Assembly (NCBI RefSeq): GCF_004322775.1
Contig: NZ_CP036403.1
Location: 1,116,001-1,180,000, forward strand
Reading direction: 5' to 3'
Origin: Ornithinimicrobium sufpigmenti
GTDB lineage: Bacteria; Actinomycetota; Actinomycetes; Actinomycetales; Dermatophilaceae
DNA length: 64,000 bases
A program made the translations under genes and the position numbers. Below the pieces are notes generated by a model, which saw only the letters and a list, made by a program, of their open reading frames with translations, had not been told where the DNA came from and ran no database searches. Positions 46,001 through 54,337 of this stretch are shown in pieces (position 1 is the first letter of the stretch; each line of letters starts with the position of its first letter).

Positions 46001-47245
46001 TCAGTCCTCCTGCAGCCGAGCGGCGATCTTGTTGACGGTGGCCTCCGCGACGGCGTCGGCGTCGACCGATGCGCCGCCCGGGATCTCGGCCAGCGCGGCC
46101 TTCACCGCGTCGCCGAGCATCACCGGGTCGACCTTGCCGGCGCGCATCCACGTGGCGCCGAACATGTCCTCGAAGGTGGCGTTCCCGGCGCCGGGCCACT
46201 TGCTCTTGCGTAGGGTGCCGACGACGCGGTTGTGCAGGTGCTGGGTCTGGTCGGCGTAGATCGCCTCGGCCAGGCCCTTGGTCTCCTGCAGGAGGGTCAG
46301 GACGTTCTGCATGGTGCTCTCCAGGTGGGTGAGTAGGGCGCGGTGGTTAGTGACGTCTCCGGGGTAGCCGTAGACGTCGGCGTAGTCGTGGGCGACGGCC
46401 AGGGTCAGCGGGCCCCAGTAGCCGTCCACGTCCAGGTGGGCGCCCAGGAAGTTCAGGTGCTCCTGGATCGCCTTGACGTCGGCCGAGGGTGCGGCCGGCA
46501 GATCGGGGGTGCCCGGGATGCTCCCCGTGCGGATGGCCAGCTCCTCCTGGATGTACTGGAACTGCAGGTCCCAGGGGAAGGTGGTGCGGTTGCCGCCGAG
46601 GGGCCAACGGCCGGCGTCGTTGCGCATCTCCGGGTCGATGACCCAGTGCTCGCTGAAGCCGATCGGGGCGGTCGGGTGGGCGGTCGCGAGCCGGTAGAGC
46701 TCGGCCTGGTTCAGAATGAGCTTGAGCGGGATGTTCCACGTCGCGACGACGAGCGCCCACGCGGCCGCGGACATGCGCAGGTGGGCCTTGACGAACCAGT
46801 CCGGCTTGGCGTTCCAGTTCGGGTCCCAGATGCCCTGCTCCTGGCCCCACGCGATGGTGTTCCAGTCGAGGCCGTACCGGTTCGCCTTGCCCTGGGTCCA
46901 GGTGCGGACCAGGTGGGCGGGCAGGTACGGCACCCAGGAGTCGCGGTCCGTGCAGTCCGGCCAGCTGGCGCCGCGGTTGGTGGGATTGAGGCCCCATGCG
47001 GTGACGGATTCGGCCGAGGTGTCCGGCCGGTTCGGGTCGCGCATCTCGGCCGCGACCGCGATGTGCTGCACGGCCAGGCGTATCGGTGCGCCGCGGGGGT
47101 TGCGGCTGGCGCCGTAGTTCGTGCCGGCCGGGCGACCCAGCCCGGCCCACAGCCGGACGTCGTCGAGGCTCGGCAGTGCGCGGAGCGCGTGGAGGCTGTA
47201 GGAGTCGTACGGCAGGCCGTGCGCATGCTGTCTGGTGATGGTCAC
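46001..47245 (-). CDS. Endolysin (amidase-like plus peptidoglycan-binding domain)
   Basis: A 414-residue lysin. The N-terminal 230 residues resemble zinc-dependent N-acetylmuramoyl-L-alanine amidases: VQHIAVAAE gives a likely first zinc His near residue 60, and GFSEHWVIDPEMRNDAG a later His/Asp site. Residues about 255-300 (VKAIQEHLNFLGAHLDVDGYWGPLTL) match a peptidoglycan-binding-1 repeat. The last 100 residues (LGDAVKAALAEIPGGASVDADAVAEATVNK) are a helical C-terminal domain seen in other actinophage lysins. GTG 47245 has AGGAGG 5 bases upstream. Confidence 0.8.
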   Translation of the reverse strand: MTITRQHAHGLPYDSYSLHALRALPSLDDVRLWAGLGRPAGTNYGASRNPRGAPIRLAVQHIAVAAEMRDPNRPDTSAESVTAWGLNPTNRGASWPDCTDRDSWVPYLPAHLVRTWTQGKANRYGLDWNTIAWGQEQGIWDPNWNAKPDWFVKAHLRMSAAAWALVVATWNIPLKLILNQAELYRLATAHPTAPIGFSEHWVIDPEMRNDAGRWPLGGNRTTFPWDLQFQYIQEELAIRTGSIPGTPDLPAAPSADVKAIQEHLNFLGAHLDVDGYWGPLTLAVAHDYADVYGYPGDVTNHRALLTHLESTMQNVLTLLQETKGLAEAIYADQTQHLHNRVVGTLRKSKWPGAGNATFEDMFGATWMRAGKVDPVMLGDAVKAALAEIPGGASVDADAVAEATVNKIAARLQED

Positions 47246-47270
47246 GGGGTCCTCCTGGGGGGATGCGAAG

Positions 47271-47292
47271 AGCCCCGCACGGTGGCGGGGCT
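47271..47292 (-). terminator. Hairpin between phage membrane gene and endolysin
   Basis: AGCCCCGC (47271-47278) pairs with GCGGGGCT (47285-47292), 8-bp stem and 6-base loop, directly after the stop of the 47292-47705 gene. Confidence 0.6.
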
Positions 47293-47705
47293 CAGGTGGT
47301 GGGGTCGGCCGGTTGGCCGCCGTCGGGCGGTTCAGGCGGGTGCGGGTGGACGCGCACGTCGTCCCACCGGTCGCGCAGGTCCTCGTACCACCGGGTCCAC
47401 CGGCCGACCGTGCGCTGCAGTCGGGTGATCGCCCGGTCCTGCTCGCGGGAGTGCCTCTCCAGGCAGGCGATGCGCTCGGAGTCCGACTCGTGGAGCGTGC
47501 GCAGCTGCGCGATCTGTTCCTCGGTCCGTTCGCTGCGCTTGTCGGCGGCGTCAGCGACGCGCAGCGACATCTCCTGCAGGGTGTCAGCGGCGGCGACGTG
47601 TGCGTCTCGGTGCTCGATGGGGGCCTGCCGGAGGTCGCGGACCCAGGCGAGGATGGCGGTGAGCAGGCCGCCGCTGAGCAGACCCAGGAGCACCGAGGCC
47701 CACAT
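47292..47705 (-). CDS. Phage protein with N-terminal TM and coiled coil
   Basis: A 137-residue protein: TM helix MWASVLLGLLSGGLLTAILAW, then a long charged helix (AAADTLQEMSLRVADAADK; EEQIAQLRTLHESDSERIACL; RAITRLQRTVGRW) and a Pro-rich tail. The plan is that of small spanin-like or lysis-accessory proteins. It starts 2 bases after the stop of the preceding membrane gene. Specific family not recognised. Confidence 0.65.
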   Translation of the reverse strand: MWASVLLGLLSGGLLTAILAWVRDLRQAPIEHRDAHVAAADTLQEMSLRVADAADKRSERTEEQIAQLRTLHESDSERIACLERHSREQDRAITRLQRTVGRWTRWYEDLRDRWDDVRVHPHPPEPPDGGQPADPTT

Positions 47706-47707
47706 GC

Positions 47708-48145
47708 TCACGCCTCCTCCTGCTCGACCTTGACCGCCCGGACGTGAGCCTCGGTACGGGCGAGTGCGACCAGGCGCAGGCCGGCGATGGCGACCATGGC
47801 CGGGGCGAGGACGATCACGATGTCGGAGCGCCAGCCGACACCCAGGAAGTAGACGCTCCACCCGGTGGCGCCGGTGATCCACCCGGCCCGCTCCAGCGCC
47901 CACACGGTCGACAAGGGATCTTGCTTGCACACGGAGGCAACCAGGAGCACCCCGGCGACCGACACGGCGAGTGCGGTGACGACGGCCAGCGACAAGACAG
48001 CGGAGTGCCACGGCGGGGTGCGCTCGATCGCGTCACGAACGCCGATGAGGCCCAGGATCACCCATGCGGGTCCCAGGGCGAGCTCGGGGTGGGCGAACCA
48101 CCTGTCTCGCCGGCGGGTGGACGGTGGGAGGGTCAGGTATGGCAC
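47708..48145 (-). CDS. Phage membrane protein, about four TM segments
   Basis: A 145-residue protein with hydrophobic segments LALGPAWVILGLIGV, AVLSLAVVTALAVSVAGVLLVA, GWITGATGWSVYFLGVG and IVIVLAPAMVAIAGLRLVAL. The start is GTG 48145. A run of 12 Gs (12 Cs on the coding strand) lies 36 bases upstream. Function unknown; possibly part of the lysis module. Confidence 0.6.
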   Translation of the reverse strand: MPYLTLPPSTRRRDRWFAHPELALGPAWVILGLIGVRDAIERTPPWHSAVLSLAVVTALAVSVAGVLLVASVCKQDPLSTVWALERAGWITGATGWSVYFLGVGWRSDIVIVLAPAMVAIAGLRLVALARTEAHVRAVKVEQEEA

Positions 48146-48180
48146 AGGGATTGCCTGCCTCTCTTGTCAGGGGGTGGGGC

Positions 48181-48192
48181 GGGGGGGGGGGG
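48181..48192. repeat. 12-base G homopolymer
   Basis: An uninterrupted run of 12 Gs between the tail-fibre stop (48221) and the next start (48145), in the intergenic leader on the coding strand (as poly-C). By far the longest homopolymer noticed in the window. Confidence 0.9.
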
Positions 48193-48220
48193 TGTCTCGT
48201 AACCGGACGTTCCGGGACGG

Positions 48221-49420
48221 TCAGGCGAAGATGATCCCGGCGGACGTGATCGCGTTGAGCGCGGTCACGTTGGTGTCTGCCGCGACGGGTGGGGTGCCGC
48301 GGGTGGTGGTGGCGCCGTGGGCGCTGATCTGGGAGCCCTCCATGACGATCAGGTCGCGGGCGTTGCCGTTGCCGGATACGATGGCCGTGCGACAGTCGAT
48401 CCTGGACCCGCCGAGGGAGCGGGCGCCGCCGAGGCCGTTGCCGGTGATGGTGGCCGTGCGGACCAGTACGGCACTGTCGTGGTAGGCGGCGGCACCATAC
48501 TGGCCACAGCCGTTAGCGACCGCGCCCTGTGCGTGGAGGAAACCGCCGCCGCCGCACAGGAGGCCGATTCCGCCTGCACGGGACACGTCGGCCTCGGTGG
48601 CCGTGACCATCGAGCGGGTGGACACGATGGCGTTCAGGAAGGCGTCGGTCACGGTGGCGAAGCCGATGTTTGCCTGGGATGCGCGGGAGATGTAGACGGC
48701 ATTCTCGCCGCCCTTGTTGGCGGAGAAGTTGGCGTACTCGGCTGCGAGCGCGGAGGCGCGGGTGACCCACACGTTGCGGTTGTTGGAGCCGGTGAACTCG
48801 GAGTAGTCGGCGGTGCAGGTTGAGGCGGAGCCGACGTACAGGCCGCGGGCGCCGGCGTTGCGGATGCCGGACTGTGGTTCGACGTGGCCAGTGGAGCCGA
48901 CGAGCATGTACCCTTCGCCGCCACGGTCGGCCATGTCGACGAGGCACGCGAGGCGGGGGGCGTTGCCGTTGTCGCACCGGAGGAAGTCGCCGGTGAAGGT
49001 GGCGGCCACCGTGACGACGGGGTCCGTGGAGGTGATGCGGAAGGCGGAGTAGTCGCCTGCGATTCTGGCCCCTCGTGTCGGTCGATGGCCGGCCTCGAAG
49101 CGGACCTCGATGGTGGCGCCGCGGTCGATGTGCGCGGGATTGAGGCTGTCGAGCGCTACCTGCAGGTTGGGCGCGTCGGTGGGGATGCGGATGGTCAGTG
49201 CTGCGCGGCGCTGTGGGAACGTCGCGGCGAGGCGGGTGGCGGTGGCGCTGGTGGGGTCGGCGAGCAGGTCCGCGACGTCGGTGTCCACCACCTCGGCGAC
49301 GGGTGGCGGGTTGAGCCATGCGACGTTGCCCATGCCGTCGGTGCCGACCCATCGACCAGGGATGGCGGGGCCGGTGACGCGCAGCACCGAGATGGCGCCG
49401 ACGTTCGTGGGGGCGGTCAC
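48221..49420 (-). CDS. Phage tail fibre/tailspike-like protein with beta-helix
   Basis: A 399-residue protein. After an N-terminal collar (about 1-110), residues about 115-380 are repeated short strands with Asn and Gly turns (DYSEFTGSNNRNVWVTRASA; AEYANFSANKGGENAVYISR; GGIGLLCGGGGFLHAQGAVA), the pattern of a right-handed parallel beta-helix as in tailspikes and pectate-lyase folds. It probably binds or cleaves the host surface polymer. GTG start overlaps the stop of the 55-residue gene by 4 bases. Confidence 0.7.
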   Translation of the reverse strand: MTAPTNVGAISVLRVTGPAIPGRWVGTDGMGNVAWLNPPPVAEVVDTDVADLLADPTSATATRLAATFPQRRAALTIRIPTDAPNLQVALDSLNPAHIDRGATIEVRFEAGHRPTRGARIAGDYSAFRITSTDPVVTVAATFTGDFLRCDNGNAPRLACLVDMADRGGEGYMLVGSTGHVEPQSGIRNAGARGLYVGSASTCTADYSEFTGSNNRNVWVTRASALAAEYANFSANKGGENAVYISRASQANIGFATVTDAFLNAIVSTRSMVTATEADVSRAGGIGLLCGGGGFLHAQGAVANGCGQYGAAAYHDSAVLVRTATITGNGLGGARSLGGSRIDCRTAIVSGNGNARDLIVMEGSQISAHGATTTRGTPPVAADTNVTALNAITSAGIIFA

Positions 49421-49584
49421 GCGGTGCCCTTCAAGCGGCCCGCCATAGCCTCGTCCAACTGGCCGGCGAGGGCATCACGTGCGGCCTCTGCGATGACGGC
49501 GCGGGTCAGCGCCTGCGCCAGTTCACGGGCGAGACGATCGACGATGTCCTGGGCGTCGACGCCGACAGGCTGGGACTCGGTCAT
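49417..49584 (-). CDS. 55-residue helical phage protein
   Basis: MTESQPVGVDAQDIVDRLAR followed by a helix rich in Ala and Leu. Both ends overlap neighbours by 4 bases (ATGA with the tail protein before it, GTGA with the fibre after it), which makes it a true gene. Probably a small tail-tip or fibre-associated protein. Confidence 0.65.
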   Translation of the reverse strand: MTESQPVGVDAQDIVDRLARELAQALTRAVIAEAARDALAGQLDEAMAGRLKGTA

Positions 49585-52500
49585 GGGGTCTCCTCCAGGG
49601 TGGTGATTCGCTCGCGCAGGTCGCGGACGAGCGGGATGAGCAGCAGCGCGAGGCGGTCGTACTGGACCGACACGAGGTTGCCGGCCTCGTCGTAGGAGCA
49701 GAACTCCGCCAGGCCGGCCGCCTCGACCTCCTCAGCGATGACGCCGGGGACGCGCCGCGGCGGGATGGTCATGGCGGTCGCCTTCGCCGTATCGTCGGCC
49801 TGGGTGGCGACAGTCCCTGCCCGGTAGCGCTCCACCTGGCCGCGGTCGAGCCAGTCGCGGACGGGCACGTCGAGGATCAGCGCGGGGTCGAGCGACTCGG
49901 TGATGTCGCGGGTGGCGACCTTGTCCTTAGCGAGGGAGGTGTTGCGGTAGATCGACGGCATCCCGGTCTGGCCGACGATCATGGTGATGGGCTGCCCGGT
50001 GAGCGTGGTCGTCGGCAGGTTGTAGAGCGACAGGAGCCCGGCGCGGGGGTAGATGAGGATCTCGCCGGAGACGTTGTCCATGTTGATCCGGCCGCGGGTC
50101 GACGACCCGAGCCACCAGCCGCCCTGACCGTCGACCTGGGCGAACGCGCCGCCAGTGCCGTGGGTGCGGACCGTGACGGCATGTTTGCTGCCCTGACCGA
50201 CGTCGGTGATGCCGACCTGGATGGAGGAGTTGCCACCACCGAACACCGGACCCTGTAGCAGCCCCAGCGGGTGCGTCTCGGACGTGAACGACCGCAGGCG
50301 CAGGCCCTGCCCGCCGCTGGGGTCGTAGAACACTAGCTGTCCGTCGTCACCACCGAAGGCGGCGCGGATGCGCTCGGTGTCGCGGGAGAGAATCCACGGC
50401 GCGTCGCTGTTCATCCCGAACGTCAGGCGGATGATGCCGTCCTTGATGACGCGCAGGTCATCCTGCATCTGGACGCGGGTGGCGCCGGAGGAGGTGCGGA
50501 TCAGGGAGCCGGTGATGGTGCCGTTGATGACCTCGACGTCGCCGGTGACGGACGCCCGGAACCGCAGCGCGCCGGAGGAGTCCCACGCGCGCAGACCGTC
50601 GGTGGAGTCGATCCTGACGCCACGGTTGACCTGTGGCTCCGTCTGGAACATGCCGGACGTGATCTGCATGCCGGTCGCGGTCTTGAAGTCCAGCGCGTCC
50701 GCTTCGAGGTATGCACCCTTGAGCCACCCGACCTCGACCGTGTCGAACTGGGCAAACCCGGCCGCCAGTTTGTTGACCGCGGCCTGGTCGAAGAACATCT
50801 TGTCGCCGGTGACGGCACCGTTCTCGATGAGGACGCCGCGCACCATCGACTGCATCGACGGCATCTCGAACTGGAGCACCGCGGTCGGGGTCGCGTGCGG
50901 CTGGACCTGCATCTCGATAGCAGCAGCGACAGCGTCCGCAGGGGTAGTCCACTCGTGCTCAACCCAGCCCGTCGCCGAGACCGTCGTCTGCCACGGCATC
51001 GCCGTGACGTAGCGGGAGCCGTCTGGTCGATAGACGACCCCGACCCACCTCATCGTCGATCCGACCTCGCCGCGGTGCCAGACCCGCAGGCGGTACTTGG
51101 TGTTCGGGGTGACCGTGATGGCCCGGGCGCGGTCGGTGACGCCGGGAGTGAGTCGGGCGGCGCTGTTGCCGGTGAGTTGGCCCGTGTTGATGCGCAGCGC
51201 GGCAGCGGCGCCGGGGTTGTCTCGCTCGCCCCACGTCACCCACACCGTCGTGCTCCCGGTGCGTTCGGTACGCATCTCCTCGCGGGCAAACGCCGGGTCG
51301 ACGACAAGCTCACCGCCGGTGCCGATGGCGAGCCGGTCGGCCAGGACCGTGCCTGCCCGCAACCGCAGCCCGTCGAACTCACCGAAGGTGCCGCTGTCGA
51401 TGTGCACCATCTGCGGCTCGCGGGGCGTCCATGCGGTGCCGTCCCACAGCCAGGAGGCGACGATCCGGTTGCCGTCGTACTGGGTCCAGATGGCGGGGAC
51501 GGGAAGGTTCTCGCCGTCCTCGACGGTCGGGGGCCGGGTGGAGCCAGTGAACGCGCCGCCACCGAGCTGGATGAGGTCGACGAGGTCGGGGATGACGTTG
51601 TTGTTCAGGTGGTCGATGCGGTCGCCGACCTGGCCGAGCATGGCGTCGAGGCCGGTGTCGTCCAGTACCGACTTGATGGTGACTGAGGTCCAGCCGGTCC
51701 AGTCGGACTCGTTCCCGGAGCGGTCCACGGCACGGATACGGGCGCGGGCGGTCGAGCCACGGTCCAGGCCGGGCGCGATGGTGAAACCTGCACCGCCGAG
51801 GACGTTGGTGCCGGTGACCGTCGCGCCGTCACGCACGCCTTCCCACTCGACGTCCGCGTAGGCGAAGTCGATCGGCATGGGCGTGTCGAGGTGCGTGCGG
51901 CCGTCCCAGTCCCACCGGGCCGTGCCCAGCGCCGACGACGGCACCAGGTCGGACGGCACCGGGGGCGGGGTGGTGTCGGCCGCGACCGTGAGCGTGTAGG
52001 GCTCAGACCAGACACCGGGGGCGGTGGCGTACTTGCCGCGGGCGCGGACCCGGACCTGGATCGTGGTGCCGACGTCGAACGGGCCAGCCTCGACCTCGGT
52101 CTCGGACGTGGACGCGGCGATGACGTAGGGCGCACCGAGGACGTTGACGCGCCACGCCAGCTCGTAGCGGTCGATCTCCATGTCGCCGCCGCCGTCTTCG
52201 GGGCGAGCCTTCGTCACGGCGGCCCACGAGGCGAAGATCAGGCCGCGAGCGGCGCCGTCGGGGTCGATGTACGCCTGGGTGCCGACGACGAGGCCAGTCA
52301 CCTGCGCGGGGGTGCGCTTGTCCTGGCCGGGTGGCGCGGGCCGCACGTCGGACCCGGCGCCGGAGGAGCCGACGCCCTCACCCATGCGGGCGCGGCGTCG
52401 ACGACGCAGCTCAGCGTCGAGCAGTCGGTCGTTCAGGATGACCGAGCGAGTGACGTCCTCGCCCTGCGCACGCCACAGCAGGCCAGCGACGCGGACCCGC

Positions 52501-53507
52501 TCGCCCTTGACGTGCGTCGGTGCAGTCACCCAGTCACCGGGCAGCACGTCGACGCCGAGACGGTAGGGCACGGCCGGGGTCAGGTCGCGCGTGTACTGTC
52601 CACGCAGACGGGCAGCGTCGGCCAACTCGCGCTGGTTACGGGCACGAGCAGAGCCCTCGATCGTCACCCGGTCATCGGACGCGAAGCCCTCCCAGCGGCC
52701 CCACGGCGACGGCGCGGACTGGTCCACGTCCGTCACGAGCAGGCCGTTGCCACCGTGCAGCGTGTGGGCCTGGATCAGGTCAGCGATCGTCTCCGTCGAC
52801 GGGGCCTCCGCGACGTGGGTCCGCTCCCGCAGGATCACCTGGGAGGCACGCTCACGGCCCGGACGAGGCGGCGCGAGGCGCAGGGTGCGACCCGTCCACC
52901 ACGGGACCGCAGCGCCACCGTCGGCCATCCGGCCGAGGGTCACGTCGAGCGCCTCACCACGGGACACCCAGAGCACGTTCAGCGGCGGCCAGGGCTTGCC
53001 GAGGGAGTCGTGGGTGGCGGTGAAGTCACGCGCGATCACCGGGCCGCCACGCTGGGCGTACTCGTTCAGCAGCGTGATCGCTACCGACCCAGCCGTCTGC
53101 CCGATGAACTGACGCCGGCCAGCGTTGTCGCCCTCCGCCGCGTAGAAGCCCTCCGCAGGCGCGCGCTCCTTGACCTTCGACAGCAGCCACCCGTAGGCGG
53201 GTGCGGTCAACTGCACCGTGTCGGTGTCGTCGAGGCGGTCGTTGGACCGCTCCAGCACGACGTACCGGGCACCGTCAGGCTCCACCCACGCGGTGCCGTT
53301 CCACTCCTCCAGGGCGAGCTCGAGCCCCTGCGTGAGCGTGCGCCCGAGGATGCCACCACCGGCAGCGACGCGGGCATACGTCAGCGACGCCGCGCCCTGG
53401 TCCTCCCACGGGATCGACGCCGACCACGCCAGAGGCACCGGCAGGACACCCAAGCGGCCACCGTTCGGCGCATACGCCACGAGGCGCGTCGAGTGGTGAT
53501 CGCTCAA
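49581..53507 (-). CDS. Phage tail tip/fibre protein with C-terminal S74 chaperone domain
   Basis: A 1308-residue structural protein. The first 400 residues form a baseplate-hub-like region. Around 440-560 there are fibronectin-III-like strands (DRYELAWRVNVLGAPYVIAAS). A central carbohydrate-binding-like section follows (about 760-880), then repeated strands. The C-terminal 130 residues match an intramolecular chaperone/S74 peptidase: SLAKDKVATRDITE supplies the Ser-Lys dyad and PGVIAEEVEAAGLAEF with YDRLALLLIPLVRDL the rest, so the end is probably self-cleaved after trimerisation. A TTG start (53507) with AGGAGG 8 bases upstream, overlapping the previous stop, is preferred over the upstream in-frame start at 53537. 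Confidence 0.75.
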   Translation of the reverse strand: MSDHHSTRLVAYAPNGGRLGVLPVPLAWSASIPWEDQGAASLTYARVAAGGGILGRTLTQGLELALEEWNGTAWVEPDGARYVVLERSNDRLDDTDTVQLTAPAYGWLLSKVKERAPAEGFYAAEGDNAGRRQFIGQTAGSVAITLLNEYAQRGGPVIARDFTATHDSLGKPWPPLNVLWVSRGEALDVTLGRMADGGAAVPWWTGRTLRLAPPRPGRERASQVILRERTHVAEAPSTETIADLIQAHTLHGGNGLLVTDVDQSAPSPWGRWEGFASDDRVTIEGSARARNQRELADAARLRGQYTRDLTPAVPYRLGVDVLPGDWVTAPTHVKGERVRVAGLLWRAQGEDVTRSVILNDRLLDAELRRRRRARMGEGVGSSGAGSDVRPAPPGQDKRTPAQVTGLVVGTQAYIDPDGAARGLIFASWAAVTKARPEDGGGDMEIDRYELAWRVNVLGAPYVIAASTSETEVEAGPFDVGTTIQVRVRARGKYATAPGVWSEPYTLTVAADTTPPPVPSDLVPSSALGTARWDWDGRTHLDTPMPIDFAYADVEWEGVRDGATVTGTNVLGGAGFTIAPGLDRGSTARARIRAVDRSGNESDWTGWTSVTIKSVLDDTGLDAMLGQVGDRIDHLNNNVIPDLVDLIQLGGGAFTGSTRPPTVEDGENLPVPAIWTQYDGNRIVASWLWDGTAWTPREPQMVHIDSGTFGEFDGLRLRAGTVLADRLAIGTGGELVVDPAFAREEMRTERTGSTTVWVTWGERDNPGAAAALRINTGQLTGNSAARLTPGVTDRARAITVTPNTKYRLRVWHRGEVGSTMRWVGVVYRPDGSRYVTAMPWQTTVSATGWVEHEWTTPADAVAAAIEMQVQPHATPTAVLQFEMPSMQSMVRGVLIENGAVTGDKMFFDQAAVNKLAAGFAQFDTVEVGWLKGAYLEADALDFKTATGMQITSGMFQTEPQVNRGVRIDSTDGLRAWDSSGALRFRASVTGDVEVINGTITGSLIRTSSGATRVQMQDDLRVIKDGIIRLTFGMNSDAPWILSRDTERIRAAFGGDDGQLVFYDPSGGQGLRLRSFTSETHPLGLLQGPVFGGGNSSIQVGITDVGQGSKHAVTVRTHGTGGAFAQVDGQGGWWLGSSTRGRINMDNVSGEILIYPRAGLLSLYNLPTTTLTGQPITMIVGQTGMPSIYRNTSLAKDKVATRDITESLDPALILDVPVRDWLDRGQVERYRAGTVATQADDTAKATAMTIPPRRVPGVIAEEVEAAGLAEFCSYDEAGNLVSVQYDRLALLLIPLVRDLRERITTLEETP

Positions 53508-54337
53508 AGCCAACTCCTCCTGTAGCGGATCGTGCACGGGTGGCTGGCTTGCAAACGGACCTCGCGGATCAGGTTGCCGCCCGACTCACGCACGACCGGC
53601 CACAACTGCAGGGGGCCAGGGCCGGGATAGTCGATGTTCTGGTTGCGGTTGTTGTTCGTCACGTGCCACACCGCTTCACTCGTCACCGACGACGTCCACG
53701 AGCGCATCTCACCCACAGCGACGGTCAGCGACCAGCCCGCGAACTCCAGGTGGAAGTCTGACGAGATACCTGTCCCTGTCGTGGTGTCCACCAGCGAGTA
53801 CGGCGGGCCAGCCATCGGTCCCGGACCCCACCGCACCATCGCGTCGATGATCGGCGCCGAACCAGCCAGCACCGTGTGAGTCGAGGAGCCGGCTGGGACG
53901 TCGAGGGTCTGGAAGGTGGTGTCGCGCAGGTAGACACCCGGCAGCGCCAGCAGAGCCGAGAAGCGCAGCTGCCGTCCGGCCGTGAAGTCTCGGCCGGACA
54001 CCTCCGACACCGACACCAGATCGGCCGGCGCGTCATGCCGCACGCCGTCAGCGACGTGCGAGTACGTCAGCGGCGCCGACTGCAGCAGCGCCATCAGGTC
54101 ACGCCACGACGCCTCCAGGCTGCCCTGCGACGTCGCCTGCAGCAGCCACGACAGGCCAACCGTGCGCTCGTCCGGGACGACGCGACGACGGGCCGACGTC
54201 ACGCCCGGCACGCCCGGCAGGGTGGCGGTGACGCGCCGGTTGGACGCGCCCGGCCTGAACGTCGTCGGCTTCTGCAGGCGCCACCCCCGGGCGGGCTGGT
54301 GCAGGTCGATCCCGTTGAGCAGCTTCGTGACGGTCAC
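53504..54337 (-). CDS. Siphovirus distal-tail-like protein
   Basis: A 277-residue protein located directly after the tape measure gene, the Dit position. It starts MTVTKLLNGIDLHQPARGWR, then RRRVVPDERTVGLSWLLQAT and LVSVSEVSGRDFTAGRQLRFSAL, and ends in a beta-rich section (GWSLTVAVGEMRSWTSSVTS; NIDYPGPGPLQLWPVV), consistent with a ring domain plus galectin-like domain. GTG start overlaps the tape measure stop. Confidence 0.7.
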   Translation of the reverse strand: MTVTKLLNGIDLHQPARGWRLQKPTTFRPGASNRRVTATLPGVPGVTSARRRVVPDERTVGLSWLLQATSQGSLEASWRDLMALLQSAPLTYSHVADGVRHDAPADLVSVSEVSGRDFTAGRQLRFSALLALPGVYLRDTTFQTLDVPAGSSTHTVLAGSAPIIDAMVRWGPGPMAGPPYSLVDTTTGTGISSDFHLEFAGWSLTVAVGEMRSWTSSVTSEAVWHVTNNNRNQNIDYPGPGPLQLWPVVRESGGNLIREVRLQASHPCTIRYRRSWL

